A DNA stretch of 64,000 bases from the NCBI GenBank assembly GCA_031763025.1, contig JASSKH010000007.1:6649930-6713929 (forward strand). The letters run 5' to 3'. Position 1 is the first letter of the stretch, and each line of letters starts with the position of its first letter. Below, one piece after another: positions 23,620 to 34,430 of this stretch. The notes beneath the pieces are model-generated. The model worked only from the letters and a program-made list of their open reading frames with translations. It was not told the DNA's origin and made no database searches. The DNA comes from Macrocystis pyrifera. Taxonomy: Eukaryota > Sar > Phaeophyceae > Laminariales > Laminariaceae. A program made the position numbers and the translations under genes.

Positions 23620-24240
23620 CTTGGAATCAGTATGGGATCACGTCGGGGCTACTGTATGTGCTTGTGACACTTTACCGTTCACCGCTCTCCGAACGATTAT
23701 TGCACGAAATAGGTAACATGCACTGGTATGGTATATAGCTGTAGGTAGGAACTCGCGCAGCAGGATATTTGTAGCTGTGGTCAACTCGTGTGCGTGTGCG
23801 TGCGTAGGTCGGTTCAGGCAATTTGGAATATAACGTATACGCGTGTCATTTCTGGTCGGTATATAAGGGTCGTTTTGACCATAAAGACCGTAATATTAAC
23901 ACTAAGCTGTCCTTATCTTTACGCCCGGAATGGCATGATGTCGTTGGATATCGTATCATTTTTTTTTTCGATATCTTGAACTATCAAACTTTCGATGTAT
24001 CGCATCGGACCATCCCCCTGTGGCTTATTCCCGTGCTTTTTTGTTTCTGCGAATATGGTGAACGAAAGCTTCGACGCATGAAATGCCGAAATCGTACCGA
24101 TTCCTTTTTTTTTGGGTATCGGTGTACAGCGACATATCGTACGTATTGCACTCAATAAGCATTTGATGTCCAACACTGCAATAGTGCCACTAGTATACCA
24201 AGCTCGGTAGCCGGTAGTGGAACTGGCTTCTGCCAGCTCG
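23620..24240. other. Unannotated region
   Basis: No family member or gene is recognised. Confidence 0.4.
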
Positions 24241-24241
24241 A

Positions 24242-24850
24242 AATCCCCCCCCCCCCCCCACCCAACCCCTGCCCTGTGGCCACACCAGAAATTAAATCCA
24301 TTCATTGATAGTGTCATCCATATGCAAGAAAATCCGCCTCACAAGCGGTTCTTAGTAGGATGCAGCTCACCCTTCGTGCGACTCGCCCAACACCTCACGG
24401 CGCTTCGCGCTTGGTGCAAACAGTGTCTGCCTGGTCGGTGAAAACCCGACGCGCTTCGTCCCGGCATTGTCGGGATGCGAGGGTCTATGGTCATACGACT
24501 ACGGCCATGCATGATAATGAGTACAGTCGCGCTCCGTCCCGGCATTGTCGGGATGCGAGGGTCTATGGTCATACGACTACGGCCATGCATGATAATGAGT
24601 ACAATCGCGCTCCGTCCCGGCATTGTCGGGATGCGAGGGTCTATGGTCATACGACTACGGCCATGCATGATAATGAGTACAGTCGCGCTCCGTCCCGGCA
24701 TTGTCGGGATGCGAGGGTCTATGGTCATACGACTACGGCCATGCATGATATTGAGTACAGTCGCGCTCCGTCCCGGCATTGTCGGGATGCGAGGGTCTAT
24801 GGTCATACGACTACGGCCATGCATGATAATGAGTACACCCCCCCCCCCCT
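24242..24850 (+). mobile_element. Family B repeat with a five-fold tandem 3' tail
   Basis: The body starts after a C17 tract near ACACCAGAAATTAAATCC. From about 24450 the terminal 78-bp segment (GCTCCGTCCCGGCATTG through AATGAGTACA) is repeated five times with almost no divergence, ending in C12 at 24838-24850. The 78-bp unit is the same segment that resembles the LINE 3' end. 78 is divisible by three, so long repeat-derived reading frames arise on both strands. Confidence 0.9.
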
Positions 24851-25480
24851 GTTTTTTGGTGTGGCGTGAAACCAGATAGAACGTCGCCTTCGTTTGTAGT
24901 AATACACCTGTTGTGGGTGTTCGGTTTCCCTTGGTTTTGTTTTTTTCTGGTGATGGTGCTCCCTTGATGTTTTTGGGTGCTCGATTATGAAGCTCATGCG
25001 GCACAATGAAGGATGGCAAAACGTCAGAATCGTTGCTGAGGGTACGAGGCGCACCGGGATGGTTTTATGTAACCGTCTGGGAGTTCGTTGAGACCGCAGG
25101 CATGTTTATCACGGGGGACTTTTCGTATGGACCTCAATTAATGCCCACCTACTTCATCTTTGTGAATACATCTGTTATTTTTATATGAGACGACGACAAT
25201 ATATACCTGGTACCAGATACTCTGGAGCTTCTGTCATTTGGATGCTTATGGCATCTTGTGCCTCGATTATATAGGTGGAAAATACTCAATGCGTTCGGGT
25301 TAGTATGGATGAATTAACTACATTGTCTCCATGTTGTTTTTGCATGAGTTCGCACCAAAATTTAGTCTAAAAGCTCAACTCGTTCATTCACTATTTTCAA
25401 CCCTACTTTTTCTTGATCGTTTTCTCTCCCCGTTTATTTTTCTTCGCCTTTCTTTAATCCCTCCTACTCATACTCGTGAC
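24851..25480. other. Unannotated region
   Basis: Moderately AT-rich with no recognised gene. TACCTGGTACCAG occurs at 25206. Confidence 0.4.
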
Positions 25481-25489
25481 TCAAACCAG

Positions 25490-25590
25490 GGATAATATTT
25501 GTATAGCAGGCTCTCCTCCTGCCCTTCCCCCTACGGCTCTTGCTTTGGCAGGCATTTTTGTCGCGAGAGAGAAGACTTCGGCCATTTTTT
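25490..25590. repeat. Dispersed repeat with TTGGCAGGCATTTTT core
   Basis: TAGCAGGCTCTCCTCCTGCC and TTTGGCAGGCATTTTTGTCG match the copy at 15.9 kb. A T-rich tract follows at 25658-25679. Confidence 0.6.
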
Positions 25591-25695
25591 CCCTCATCGA
25601 CTCGCGCCGATTCTCGCCTCTACCCTCGCTACGCGCTCTCAGCAGTTGCTTCCTTTCCTTTTTTTTTTTTTTTTTTTTTGAAAATATAGAAATTA

Positions 25696-25776
25696 TCTCG
25701 CCACGGTGGAGTCGAACTCACGGAATCAACTCTAGCAGCATTCGAGGGTACCGCTGAGCCACTGATACCTGGTATA
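25696..25776 (-). tRNA. tRNA-like sequence, possible tRNA-Ser(GCT) or pseudogene
   Basis: On the minus strand a Pol III A box (TGGCTCAGCGGTACC) is followed by an anticodon-like loop ATGCTGC with T33 and anticodon GCT, then a B box AGTTCGACTCC. The T-arm and acceptor stems pair poorly by eye and the variable region is short for tRNA-Ser. A tRNA pseudogene or SINE head is as likely as a working tRNA. Confidence 0.45.
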
Positions 25777-25835
25777 CTACGTGTACTGTTGATAATGACT
25801 TGCCTCCAACGATCGTCCTTTCCCCTCGCCACCAG

Positions 25836-25936
25836 GTGGCTGGAGAGCAGACCCACGACAGCCTCAACGTGGTCGGGATCGAGGAGTCGACTTTGACGGT
25901 GCACAAGAAGACCAGCATCAACAACTTCACGGAGAC
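25836..25936 (+). CDS. Candidate exon of an unrecognised protein
   Basis: A CT-rich tract and CACCAG acceptor precede an open segment reading VAGEQTHDSLNVVGIEESTL and then TVHKKTSINNFTET, ended by a GTGGGT donor at 25937. Composition is strongly protein-like. It does not align to RNA polymerase I subunit 2, and its parent gene was not identified. It could be one exon of a gene reaching into either flank. Confidence 0.4.
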
Positions 25937-26029
25937 GTGGGTGCCACCAGCAGCAACACTATTAATAGCATGTTTTCGAGTTTTATTTGCGCGCAACTAG
26001 AATGGAGATTGTCTCTATTAACAAATTTA

Positions 26030-26455
26030 ACGATTTGAGCAGCGCAGAGCAGAGTAGAGCGAAGACAAGCAGAGAAAGCTAGACGAAGGCAGAGATAGTT
26101 GAAAAAAGAAAGCAGAGCAAGTTATCGAGGGAATCAGAGAAATTCAGAGGAAAGAAAAGCAAGGCAAACCGAATCAAAAGCAAAGCAAGCAAAGGACAGC
26201 AGAGCAGAGCAGAGCAAAGCAAAGCAAAGCGAAGTAAAGCTATGCTAAGCTATGCTAACCGAAGCAAACCGAAGCAAACCAAACCGAACCAAGCCAAGCC
26301 AAGCCAAGCCAAGCCAAGGCAAACAAAGCAGAGCAGAGCAGAGCAAAGCAAAGCAAAGCAAAGCAAAGCAAAGCGAATCAGAGCAAAAAGGAGAACAGGG
26401 CAAATAAAATCAACGCAAACCAACCCAAGCAACCTGAACCAAACCAAAACCAATC
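26030..26455. repeat. AGCAAAGC/AACCAAGC purine-rich low-complexity tract
   Basis: Short GCAAA, GCAGA and GCCAA motifs alternate for over 400 bases with strong A plus C/G strand asymmetry. Frames through it are artefacts. Confidence 0.85.
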
Positions 26456-26601
26456 AAAATACATACCTGGTACACATATTTACCTGGTATATATGAAGTA
26501 TATATTTCATTTTTGTTTAGGTATATGAGCAGAATGTCTTGGCTTGGTGCACGCACGCGCAGCCACACGGCCACAGCATACCCCGTAGCACCCCTCACGA
26601 G

Positions 26602-26706
26602 TACGTGGGACCATAGTTAACAGGACCTACGGCACACACAAAAACCTACATATTTCCCTATTTTTACTAGCAATATTTGGTCTTATTTACTATGGTCCCC
26701 CGTAAT
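26602..26706. mobile_element. Palindromic MITE
   Basis: TACGTGGGACCATAGTTAAC to TTACTATGGTCCCCCGTAA. Confidence 0.85.
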
Positions 26707-26819
26707 AGAGACAGGTATGGCGCGCATGACATCACGGCATGCACCTCGGAGCCGCGTGTCCCTGTAAACTGTCAGCCGATGGTTTTATCCGTTTTCGGGG
26801 GTTCAGACGCAAAAAAAAA

Positions 26820-27680
26820 CAGGGCTGTTCGTGGGTCAGGTTAAGCCTTACGGGTCAGGTCGGGTAGGGTAGGGTAGGATCAGCTTACCCGACGCGACCC
26901 GCTAGATTTTGGAAGCCTCCTGACCCGACCCGACCCCAACCGTGAGGCTTGGAAACCTCCTGACTCGACCCGACCGGGTCCAACCCGATCCGACAGATTC
27001 CGATTGAACCGCGAGATGTGGGTCATGTCACGGGTCGGGTCACCTCAACCCCCGAGACCGTTTATCTCGACCCGCGAGTTCGGCGCGCGGATCTGGCCCG
27101 TGGGTCGACACTTTAAAAACAAACGAATCTTCATATTGTACCCCACAGTGGCCTGGCTGTCGTGGGTATGGATGGATGCGGACATGAGTGTAAATATTTG
27201 GCGGGGTTGCAATGTTGAGGTATGATACCAAATGAGTCTTTATTCAGTGTTGGTAGGAGAGAAGCCTTTGGGCAGCAAGTTTTTTTTTTTTTTGTCAAAT
27301 GTCGGGTCCGCGGGGCGGATGCGCGGGGCGGATGCGCGGGCCGGATGCGCGGGTCCGACCTGCGTGTCGGCAGGAAAAACTCGCGGGTCATGCTTCCCGG
27401 GCCCGCGAGTGACTCGTTTCTCGCGGGTCATGGTCTGACCCGACCCGTGGTTTTTTCGTCACCTCTTGACCCGACCCGGCCCGACCCGTGAGATTTGAAA
27501 AACTGATGACCCGACCCGACCCGATCCGACCCGTGAGATAAAAGAAAATCTTGACCCAACAACCTGACCAGATCCGCGATATTTGAAAACCTGTTGACCC
27601 GACCGTACGCAACCCGTGACATTTTGAACATTTCCTGACCCGACCGCGGGTGGGGTCATGAACCGTGAACAGCCCTGGAA
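26820..27680. mobile_element. GGGTCG-rich element with CAGGGCTGTTC ends
   Basis: Starts CAGGGCTGTTCGTGGGTCAG and ends with its near complement CCGTGAACAGCCCTG. The interior is nearly all GGGTCGGGTC or CCCGACCCGTGAGAT variants with one less repetitive core (about 27050-27290). CAGGG...CCCTG ends recall the hAT superfamily. No clear 8-base target duplication and no transposase are visible. Confidence 0.65.
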
Positions 27681-27684
27681 GAAA

Positions 27685-27860
27685 TCAAGGCTGTCCACGG
27701 GTCAGGTCACACCTCGCGGGTGGGATCGGATCGGATCGGATCGGGTCGGGTAAAGGCGACCCAACCCGACCCGTGATAGTTTGAAAGCGTCCTGATCCGA
27801 CCCGGCCCGACCCGTGAGATTTCACATTTTTCCTGGCCCGTGAAAAGCCCCGAGAAAAGA
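27685..27860. mobile_element. Short GGGTCG-rich element
   Basis: CAAGGCTGTCCACGGGTCAG on the left and TGGCCCGTGAAAAGCCCC on the right, placed directly after the larger relative. Confidence 0.6.
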
Positions 27861-28113
27861 TGTCTAAAACGTGCGTCGGTCTGGTCGTACGAATATAGGG
27901 TACTATTTTGATTTGTTGTAGCTATCTAGACGACCCTTATTTTCGTGACCAGCCTGGTGACAATCACAGCATCGGTTAGTACCCGAGGCCTCTCAGGGGG
28001 GTGGGCTGCCGTGTAAGGCGTTGATGGCACGTTTAGTCTCCGCCGCCACGCGCTGCATACCACTCACTACTTACTCCAGGCAGTGCTGCGCGCTCGCCCA
28101 CATGCACCAGACA

Positions 28114-28261
<148 letters not shown>

Positions 28262-28314
28262 GCGTTACGACGTTACGATCGTACATCTCCATTTTTCGGT
28301 TACTGCTGTGCCGT

Positions 28315-28480
28315 ATCACACGTGTAATCGGGATAGCACACCCTGTGGGAGGAATTTTCCGAGCCAATTTTCTCCGAACACAAGGGGGGGCGGGGGCGCA
28401 CACAACAACGAAGAGGGGTGACTTTGGAGAAAACTCCGGTCGAGATGATTCCATGCCTGGTATATATAGACGCATCGATC
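28315..28480. repeat. Dispersed repeat with TTTTCTCC and GGTCGAGA blocks
   Basis: CGAGCCAATTTTCTCCGAA and a GGAGAAAACTCCGGTCGAGA block resemble parts of the 33.6-34.0 kb and 6.0-6.25 kb segments. Confidence 0.45.
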
Positions 28481-28919
28481 GCTCTGCTGCTGTGCGGTTG
28501 GGTTGCACGTCTCTCCCCTCCCCGTTGTTGAGACAAAGTATGCATGGACATTCACTCGTCCAAGGCGGGGTGATCTACTGCTATCACACGTTTGGTACGG
28601 TGCTACTGCTTAAAAGTTTGCCTGTGGGTCCCTCACGCTGAACAGGTCGAACGACGACGTTTTAGGGATGTGGCGGGGACGGAAATGTTCCAAGACATCG
28701 GCACAGATGGTCGATTTTCCTGCTCATGATCTAGATCTTTCAGGGCAGATGATGTGTATTATCTGTGTCACCTGTATGATCCGTTAAGAGCTCACGTGGC
28801 GGGGTGGGGGCAGTACCTTCTGCGTGGTCTACAGTGGGACACGTTTTCTTGGGTCAGATCTGTACTGCACAGATCCTGACCCAACATCTCGTGACAGGAG
28901 GTTAGGATATATTTACACA

Positions 28920-29240
28920 TGATATATATATAATCTATCTGGTATAGATGATGTATATGCAGATGGTCTAGATGATCTATCTGTGGAGGATCTAGATTAT
29001 CTCTCTGTAGATGATCTAGATGACCTATCTGTAGAGGGTCTAGATGATCATTCTGTGGATGATCTAGATGGTCGATATGCAGATGATCTATATGCAGATT
29101 ATATATATGCAGATTATCTAGATGATCTATCTGTAGATGATCTAGATGATCTATCTGTAGATGATGTAGATGATCGATCTGTAGATTATCTAGATGATCT
29201 ATCGGTAGATTATCTATTAATAGATGATCTATATGTCCGA
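28920..29240. repeat. GATCTA/TCTGTAGATGAT minisatellite
   Basis: Variants of TAGATGATCTATCTGTAGAT repeat for about 300 bases, open in one frame as DDLDDLSV-like units (28983-29291). The same repeat occurs inside an intron at 45.88-46.46 kb, so it is a repeat family, not a conserved protein. Confidence 0.85.
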
Positions 29241-29294
29241 GGTGTGGAAACGTTGGAAGAAAAAAATGCCATGGTGGACGCTTGCCAGTAGCCG

Positions 29295-29745
29295 TAACTA
29301 CTACCTCTATAGGTTTTCGTATGGACTACGTCGGCCGCCGTCATTAGACATATACATGGGGGGTTGGGAGGGCTACGTTATAGGAGAGCTCGATTTAAGA
29401 AAAAGCACCGACTGAAGAGAAGTCAGGTGGCGTGGCCCGGGCATACTCGAAACTACACAACGCCCGTTCCGGCTTTAAGAGAGGTCTGCTGCTGCTTTAG
29501 GTTTTAGTCTGGATGACGTCGGCCTTACGGCTGTGACCGGTACTCGTTCGTTTTTTGGGTGACGGGCCGCAATTAAGCATATACAGTGAGGGGGGTGGGG
29601 CTACGGTTCAAGAGAGCTCGATTCAAAGAAAAACGCCGATTTAAAGAGAGGTCAGATATGTCGGCACGGACAGAGTAATAGCTTTATAGCACCCGTTTCG
29701 GTTTTTGAGAAGCGCCGGCTTTCGAGAGGTCTACTTATTATGTAC
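29295..29745. repeat. Two-copy tandem duplication of about 225 bp
   Basis: ACGTCGGCC, AGACATATACA/AAGCATATACA, GAGAGCTCGATT(T/C)AA(G/A), and AGAGAGGTC occur twice in the same order. Confidence 0.7.
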
Positions 29746-29814
29746 CTGGAAGGCCTCCTGGTGCAGGCGCGTGCTGTAGACGGTACCTGGTAGGCAGTAT
29801 TAATATTACGGAAG

Positions 29815-29913
29815 ACCATGTAGTAAATAGCACCTAAGGTACACACAAGAACCTATATATTTCCCTGTTTTTACCAACTAAATCTGGTCCCATTTACTAT
29901 GGCCCCCCGTAAT
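29815..29913. mobile_element. Palindromic MITE
   Basis: TTACGGAAGACCATGTAGTA to TTACTATGGCCCCCCGTAA. Confidence 0.8.
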
Positions 29914-29919
29914 AGTAGC

Positions 29920-30205
29920 GCCTGCTATTTCTGAGGCTAGTACTTGACTCACTTGACGAGCTCTCTTGTACGAGCTCTCTTATCTCACCCCAAAAAAACT
30001 CCCCCCCCCCCAAAAAAAAAAAAAAAAAACGAAAAAACGAAAAAACGAAAAAAAAAAAAAAACGAAAAAAAAAAACGAAAAAATTAAACGAAATGAAACG
30101 AAATCAAACTGATGGAACCATCTCATGGCCTAGGTATGTCACACAAGGAATATCATAGGTGAGACACTATTCAGAATGATGACGTCCTGTCAGTGCCTTT
30201 GGCCC
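29920..30205. other. Unannotated region with A tracts
   Basis: C10 followed by AAAAAACG-type A-rich repeat (30000-30095). No gene. Confidence 0.5.
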
Positions 30206-30206
30206 C

Positions 30207-30290
30207 TTCGGTACTGCACTCCCGTTTCGGAGACAAACCACTCACATTCTAAGTAGTCTATGCCCCCTAAACGAGACAGCGGTGTTAACC
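30207..30290. mobile_element. Small inverted-repeat element (GTCCCGTTTTGGGGAC family)
   Basis: TGCACTCCCGTTTCGGAGAC and CCCCCTAAACGAGACAGCGG ends with CACTCACATTCTAAGTAG centre; a worn copy. Confidence 0.6.
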
Positions 30291-30778
30291 CCTTCGGGAC
30301 ACCCCGAACATTAGCGACCAACCCAGTGATCACTTCGGTGTTGTCATCAACTGTCTACGGGCAGCGTGAAGCGCCGCCGGGCGATCCGCACAGCAGGATA
30401 GTGTCGTGCCCCTGTGTTGCCGTACGACTCCCTTGCACCGAAATTCGGGACACCAACGTGTCTTGTCACCCCCCAAAAAAAAAAAATCATGCGGTGATGG
30501 CCGGTGCTGTAATTATCACTTTTTTTTTGTTACCGTAAATTTACTCCCTCTCTGAAGTCCCAAGAATGTCCCTCAAGGAGCCCCGTGAGTCACAGACGGT
30601 TTGGCCAAAAAGTACTACGTACCTCTATCGTAGTACGAGCTCCACACCTCTCTATTGAAATCGTACCCCCCCCCCCCCCTGTAGTTGATCCCAGCAGGAT
30701 GAGAACAGGCTCTATGCCCTTGTGCGCTGCCTGCCGTGTGCGGAGCTTTTTTTTGCGACTGACGCTGTCAACCCCCAT
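30291..30778. other. Unannotated region
   Basis: No recognised gene or repeat apart from C and A tracts. Confidence 0.4.
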
Positions 30779-30779
30779 C

Positions 30780-31330
30780 GGGGGGGGGGGGGGGGGGGTA
30801 CTCGATAGGAGAGATGTACTCGATCTCATGCATGGCCGTAGTCGTATGACCATAGGCCCTCGCATCCCGACAATGCCGGGAAGTAGCATGCCGGGCTTTC
30901 ACCGACCAGGCAGACATTGCTTGCACCAAGCGCGAAGCGCCGTGAGGTGTTGGGCGAGTCGCATCAAGGGTGAGCTGCATCCTACTAAGAACCGCTTGTG
31001 AGGCGGACTTTCTTGCATATGGATGACAGCCTCAATGAGTTAGTTTAATTTCCGGTGTAGCCACTTCCAGAGACAGCAATGGGAGTACTATGTAACTGCC
31101 TCTTGGGTGCCTTACCTTGAACACTACGTGATACGATCAATTCCCTTGTGCAGAGTAAAGGTTCTTTACTTCGTACAAATGATCTCACTCGACGACCAGC
31201 TGTGGGCGACCGCCAAAAAAGAAAAAAAAAAAAAAAAACGGTACCCTGGATGTCTAGTCTAGCTCACGTGGTGAGCGGCATGTTTTACAGTGTCGTTGCC
31301 AACCGACGCCAACCCAACCCATATATATAT
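30780..31330 (-). mobile_element. Family B repeat, near full length
   Basis: G18 at its left edge marks the poly(C) 3' end on the minus strand. All conserved blocks are present up to TGTTTTACAGTGTCGTTGCC and GACGCCAACCCAACCC, ending in a TA run. Confidence 0.88.
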
Positions 31331-31500
31331 ATATATATAATGGGGGGGGTGACAAAAAACAGAGACTTGCCAGAGACTTGCCAACCGTCTATCAAAAGGT
31401 ATTTTTTTTTTTCAACTATCGTTATTCCGTTTGCCATATCTGACTATGTGCAACGCTAGCTCCAATCATATGATACCATCCACATAGAAAAGGGTAACTA

Positions 31501-31606
31501 TTACGGGGGACCATAGTAAATAGGACCAAATATTGTTAGTAAAAAACGGTAAATATATAGTTTCTTGTGTGTACCGCCTGTCCTATTTACTAAGGTCCCC
31601 CGTATT
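31501..31606. mobile_element. Palindromic MITE
   Basis: TTACGGGGGACCATAGTAA to TTTACTAAGGTCCCCCGTA. Confidence 0.85.
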
Positions 31607-31609
31607 ACT

Positions 31610-32595
31610 ACTGTGGTAGAATCCAATGACTTGAAAAAAGAATATATATATTTTTTCATCCCATTTAGGGCCCACCTTATAGAGGACTTTTATTTTTTTC
31701 AATTTGGTTTTATTTATTTTTTCTGCTGCAATTTAATTTGATTGGCCGAAGAGTGAATCACCAAGCAGGCATTCTCAAGGCAAATTAAAAAATTCAATAT
31801 GAGTGAAAAGTCTTGGGGGATTTTTTTTTTTCGTTTGTGATATTTTTTCATTTCAATTTGGAATTTGGGAGTTGATCAGCCTTGATGTAGCATGTTCATA
31901 GTGGGTCAGCACCCCCGGTGGAGTCTGGGGTGATTTTTGGCAGCTTCGGTGACCACGATCGAGGCGATAAAACGCGAACCTCAACGAGAGGCGACCGGAG
32001 CAATAGCCGCGCCCACGCCCACAGACCATAGCACATCGTACCCCGGCGGTGTCGCCTAAAAAAAAAAAAATCATGGCGGCAGCAAGCCCAATTTTTCGGC
32101 CTGCACGGTCGGCCAACCATCACGAAAACCGAGCAAACGAGCAAAAAAAAAACAGAGGATACGCTCGAGACCTCGATAGCTGCATCACCGTTGCTGTTCC
32201 GCACGTGGCGCTTGAGGGCTCCCTCCGCCCACTCAAGACACTCTGAGAGTGATAGCTTCCTATCCTGCGCCACCGAAAAAGAAAAAGGGGTTGGCGGCGG
32301 CGCGCACGAGACAACGCAAACCGTCGCTCTCGTCTACGCTCGTCGCTGTTTGTCGGCTGGGTGTTGTGTGACGCGCTGCGTAATTCCAGGTTATTTCGAA
32401 TTCTTTTTTGTTTGACAATAAATACGCCGTTTCCCGATAGGACACAAAACACGTTTTTTTTTCGAAATCAAATTAAAATTCATTGAAGTAAAAAAAAAAA
32501 AATTCCAACTAACGAAATTGAGCGTTCCTCGTTAAGATGAGCCCTTATCATCTTCATATGTTTAGTATTGACTCAGATCTGGCGTCATATAGCAG
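31610..32595. other. Unannotated region
   Basis: AT-rich with A and T tracts. A minus-strand frame at 31896-32273 has no recognisable domain. Confidence 0.4.
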
Positions 32596-32614
32596 GCTCT
32601 TCTCCCCCTCCCCC

Positions 32615-32870
32615 CTCCTCCATGCGACTCGCCCAACACCTCACGGCGCTTCGCGCTTGGTGCAAGCAATGTCTGCCTGGTCGGTGAAAACCCGACGTGC
32701 TCCGTCCCGGCATTGTAGAGATGCGAGGGTCTATGGTCATACGACTACGGCCATGCATGATAATGAGTACACCTCCCCCCCTATGGTCATACGACTACGG
32801 CCATGCATGAGATCGAGTATATCTCTCCTATCGAGTACACCCCCCCCCCCCCCCTCCCCGTCCCCCCCTC
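32615..32870 (+). mobile_element. Family B repeat with a duplicated 3' tail
   Basis: After AATGAGTACACCTCCCCCC the sequence restarts inside the tail at TATGGTCATACGACTACGG and ends a second time with ATCGAGTACACCCCCCC (C14). A smaller version of the tail array at 24.45 kb. Confidence 0.85.
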
Positions 32871-33117
32871 CCCACCACGTATGGGTTGTATTTTCATCGC
32901 GAGAATACTTGCAACCCTTCCTTACCCTCCTCGACCCGCGTCGAAATGCACCTACCACGCGCTGTATAAGCGCTCTCAGCGGCTGGTCGAACATTTCACC
33001 AGGTACGACCACCCAAAAATCTTATACAGCGATCAATACGTGGAAGAGCGCAGCGGAGGTACAAGTACATACCAGCATGCTGCGCGTGTCGTGCGCCTTC
33101 CTACTGTTCGTAGCTGT

Positions 33118-33222
33118 TACGGAGGACCATAGCAAGCAGCGCCGACGGTACACACAAAAACCTATATATTTGCCTATTTTTACTAACAAAATTTAGTCCC
33201 ATTTACTATGGTCCCCCGTAAT
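33118..33222. mobile_element. Palindromic MITE
   Basis: TTACGGAGGACCATAGCAAG to TTACTATGGTCCCCCGTAA. Confidence 0.85.
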
Positions 33223-33589
33223 AGACGTTGCGACTCGTGCTATTTTTTTGCACATTACAGTGGTGTGCCCCCACACCGTAAACAACTGTGATGAGCCCAA
33301 GAACCATGGTCTTGTGCCTCCAATACGGCCTCATCTTTTTTCTATCGGGGAAGAAAATGAACCCATGCTACTGCTACAGAAAAAAAAAAAATGACAAAAG
33401 TTGAGACCTGTGAGACAGACACCCTTGTCAGGAAAGTTGAGACAGCAGCCGCGGATTCATTCCAGTGATGTCTGTGTGTGTGTGTTTTTTTTTTACTTCT
33501 CGTGATATCTAGCCGATTTATGTGGCCTTCAATATCTAGCATTGTTGTTGATAACGATACCTTGGGTCTACCGTGGTCCCGGGCAGTAC

Positions 33590-33849
33590 GGGTGTAACAC
33601 GCAAGTTAACACATCCTTATAACACCAACAAACCCTGGGCTGAATTTCTAAGCCGGTTTTCTCCAAAGCAAGGGAGGGGGGGGGGAGAGAGGGGACATAC
33701 ACAATACGTCAAAGGGGTAGCTTCGTAGAAGGGTCTCGTCGAGAGACCTTTCCGTACGAGACGCGAGCATCTCTCGGCGTTTTGCGCTCTCGGTCTGAAC
33801 TTCTGAGCCGATTTTCTCCAAAACAGGGGGCGGAGGGGGGGGGGGGAAG

Positions 33850-33893
<44 letters not shown>

Positions 33894-34030
33894 GAGGGGG
33901 CACACACAATACGTAAAAAGGGGTAGCTTCGTAGAAAGGTCTCGTCGAGAGACCCTTCCGTACGAGACGCGAGCATCTCTGGGCGTTTTGCGCTCTCGGT
34001 TCTCATCGTCAAGAAAATCAGTGCTTGGAA
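33590..34030. repeat. Tandem duplication around G-rich tracts
   Basis: The block GAATTTCTAAGCCGGTTTTC through GGTAGCTTCGTAGAAGG and GAGCATCTCTCGGCGTTTTG occurs twice (from about 33636 and 33797). The second copy has a G tract of about 40 bases at 33852-33892. Confidence 0.8.
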
Positions 34031-34105
34031 ATTCGTGAGAGGGGTAGGGGTGGTGTCTTATCTCACGGGTGATACGGTGTTCGTGAATGATTACGGGGGT
34101 CCTTG

Positions 34106-34213
34106 TTACGGGGGGGACCATAGTTGATAGGACTTACGGTACACACAAAAACCTATATATTTACCTATTTTTACTAACAAAATATTCGGTCCTAGTCACT
34201 ATGGACCCCCGTA
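34106..34213. mobile_element. Palindromic MITE
   Basis: TTACGGGGGGGACCATAG to ACTATGGACCCCCGTAA, preceded by an orphan end fragment TTACGGGGGTCC at 34091. Confidence 0.8.
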
Positions 34214-34430
34214 ATAGTAAATAGGACCAACGATTTGTTAATTCGGGGGATCCTAGTAAATAGGACCAACGGTACGCACAAAAACCTAGATATTTTCCTA
34301 TTTTTACCAACAATATTTGGTCCTGTTTACTATGGTCCCCCGTAGTAGTAAAATTAGGGAAATACATATATATATATATAGGTTTTTGTGTCCAACGTAG
34401 GTTCTGTTTACTATGGTCTCCCGCGATAGG
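34214..34430. mobile_element. Palindromic MITE nested in another copy
   Basis: The inner copy (34243-34345, TTCGGGGGATCCTAGTAA to CTATGGTCCCCCGTAG) splits an outer copy whose halves are AGTAAATAGGACCAACGATT (34214) and GTAAAATTAGGGAAATAC through GGTCTCCCGCGATAG. The split is again at the internal TA before GTAAAA. Confidence 0.75.

Noticed and set aside
24450..24850. Regular 78-bp repeats resembling a CRISPR array or a tandem-repeat protein
   Set aside because: There are no unique spacers between units, the unit is the shared retroelement tail, and the genome is eukaryotic. The open frames follow only from a unit length divisible by three.
25836..25936. N-terminal exon of POLR1B
   Set aside because: The peptide does not align with any part of yeast or human subunit 2 as I know them, and it lies 10 kb upstream of the first certain exon.
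28983..29291. Acidic repeat protein (DDLDDLSV units)
   Set aside because: The same DNA repeat occurs inside a POLR1B intron, shows no splice or start context, and varies as a minisatellite rather than under protein constraint.
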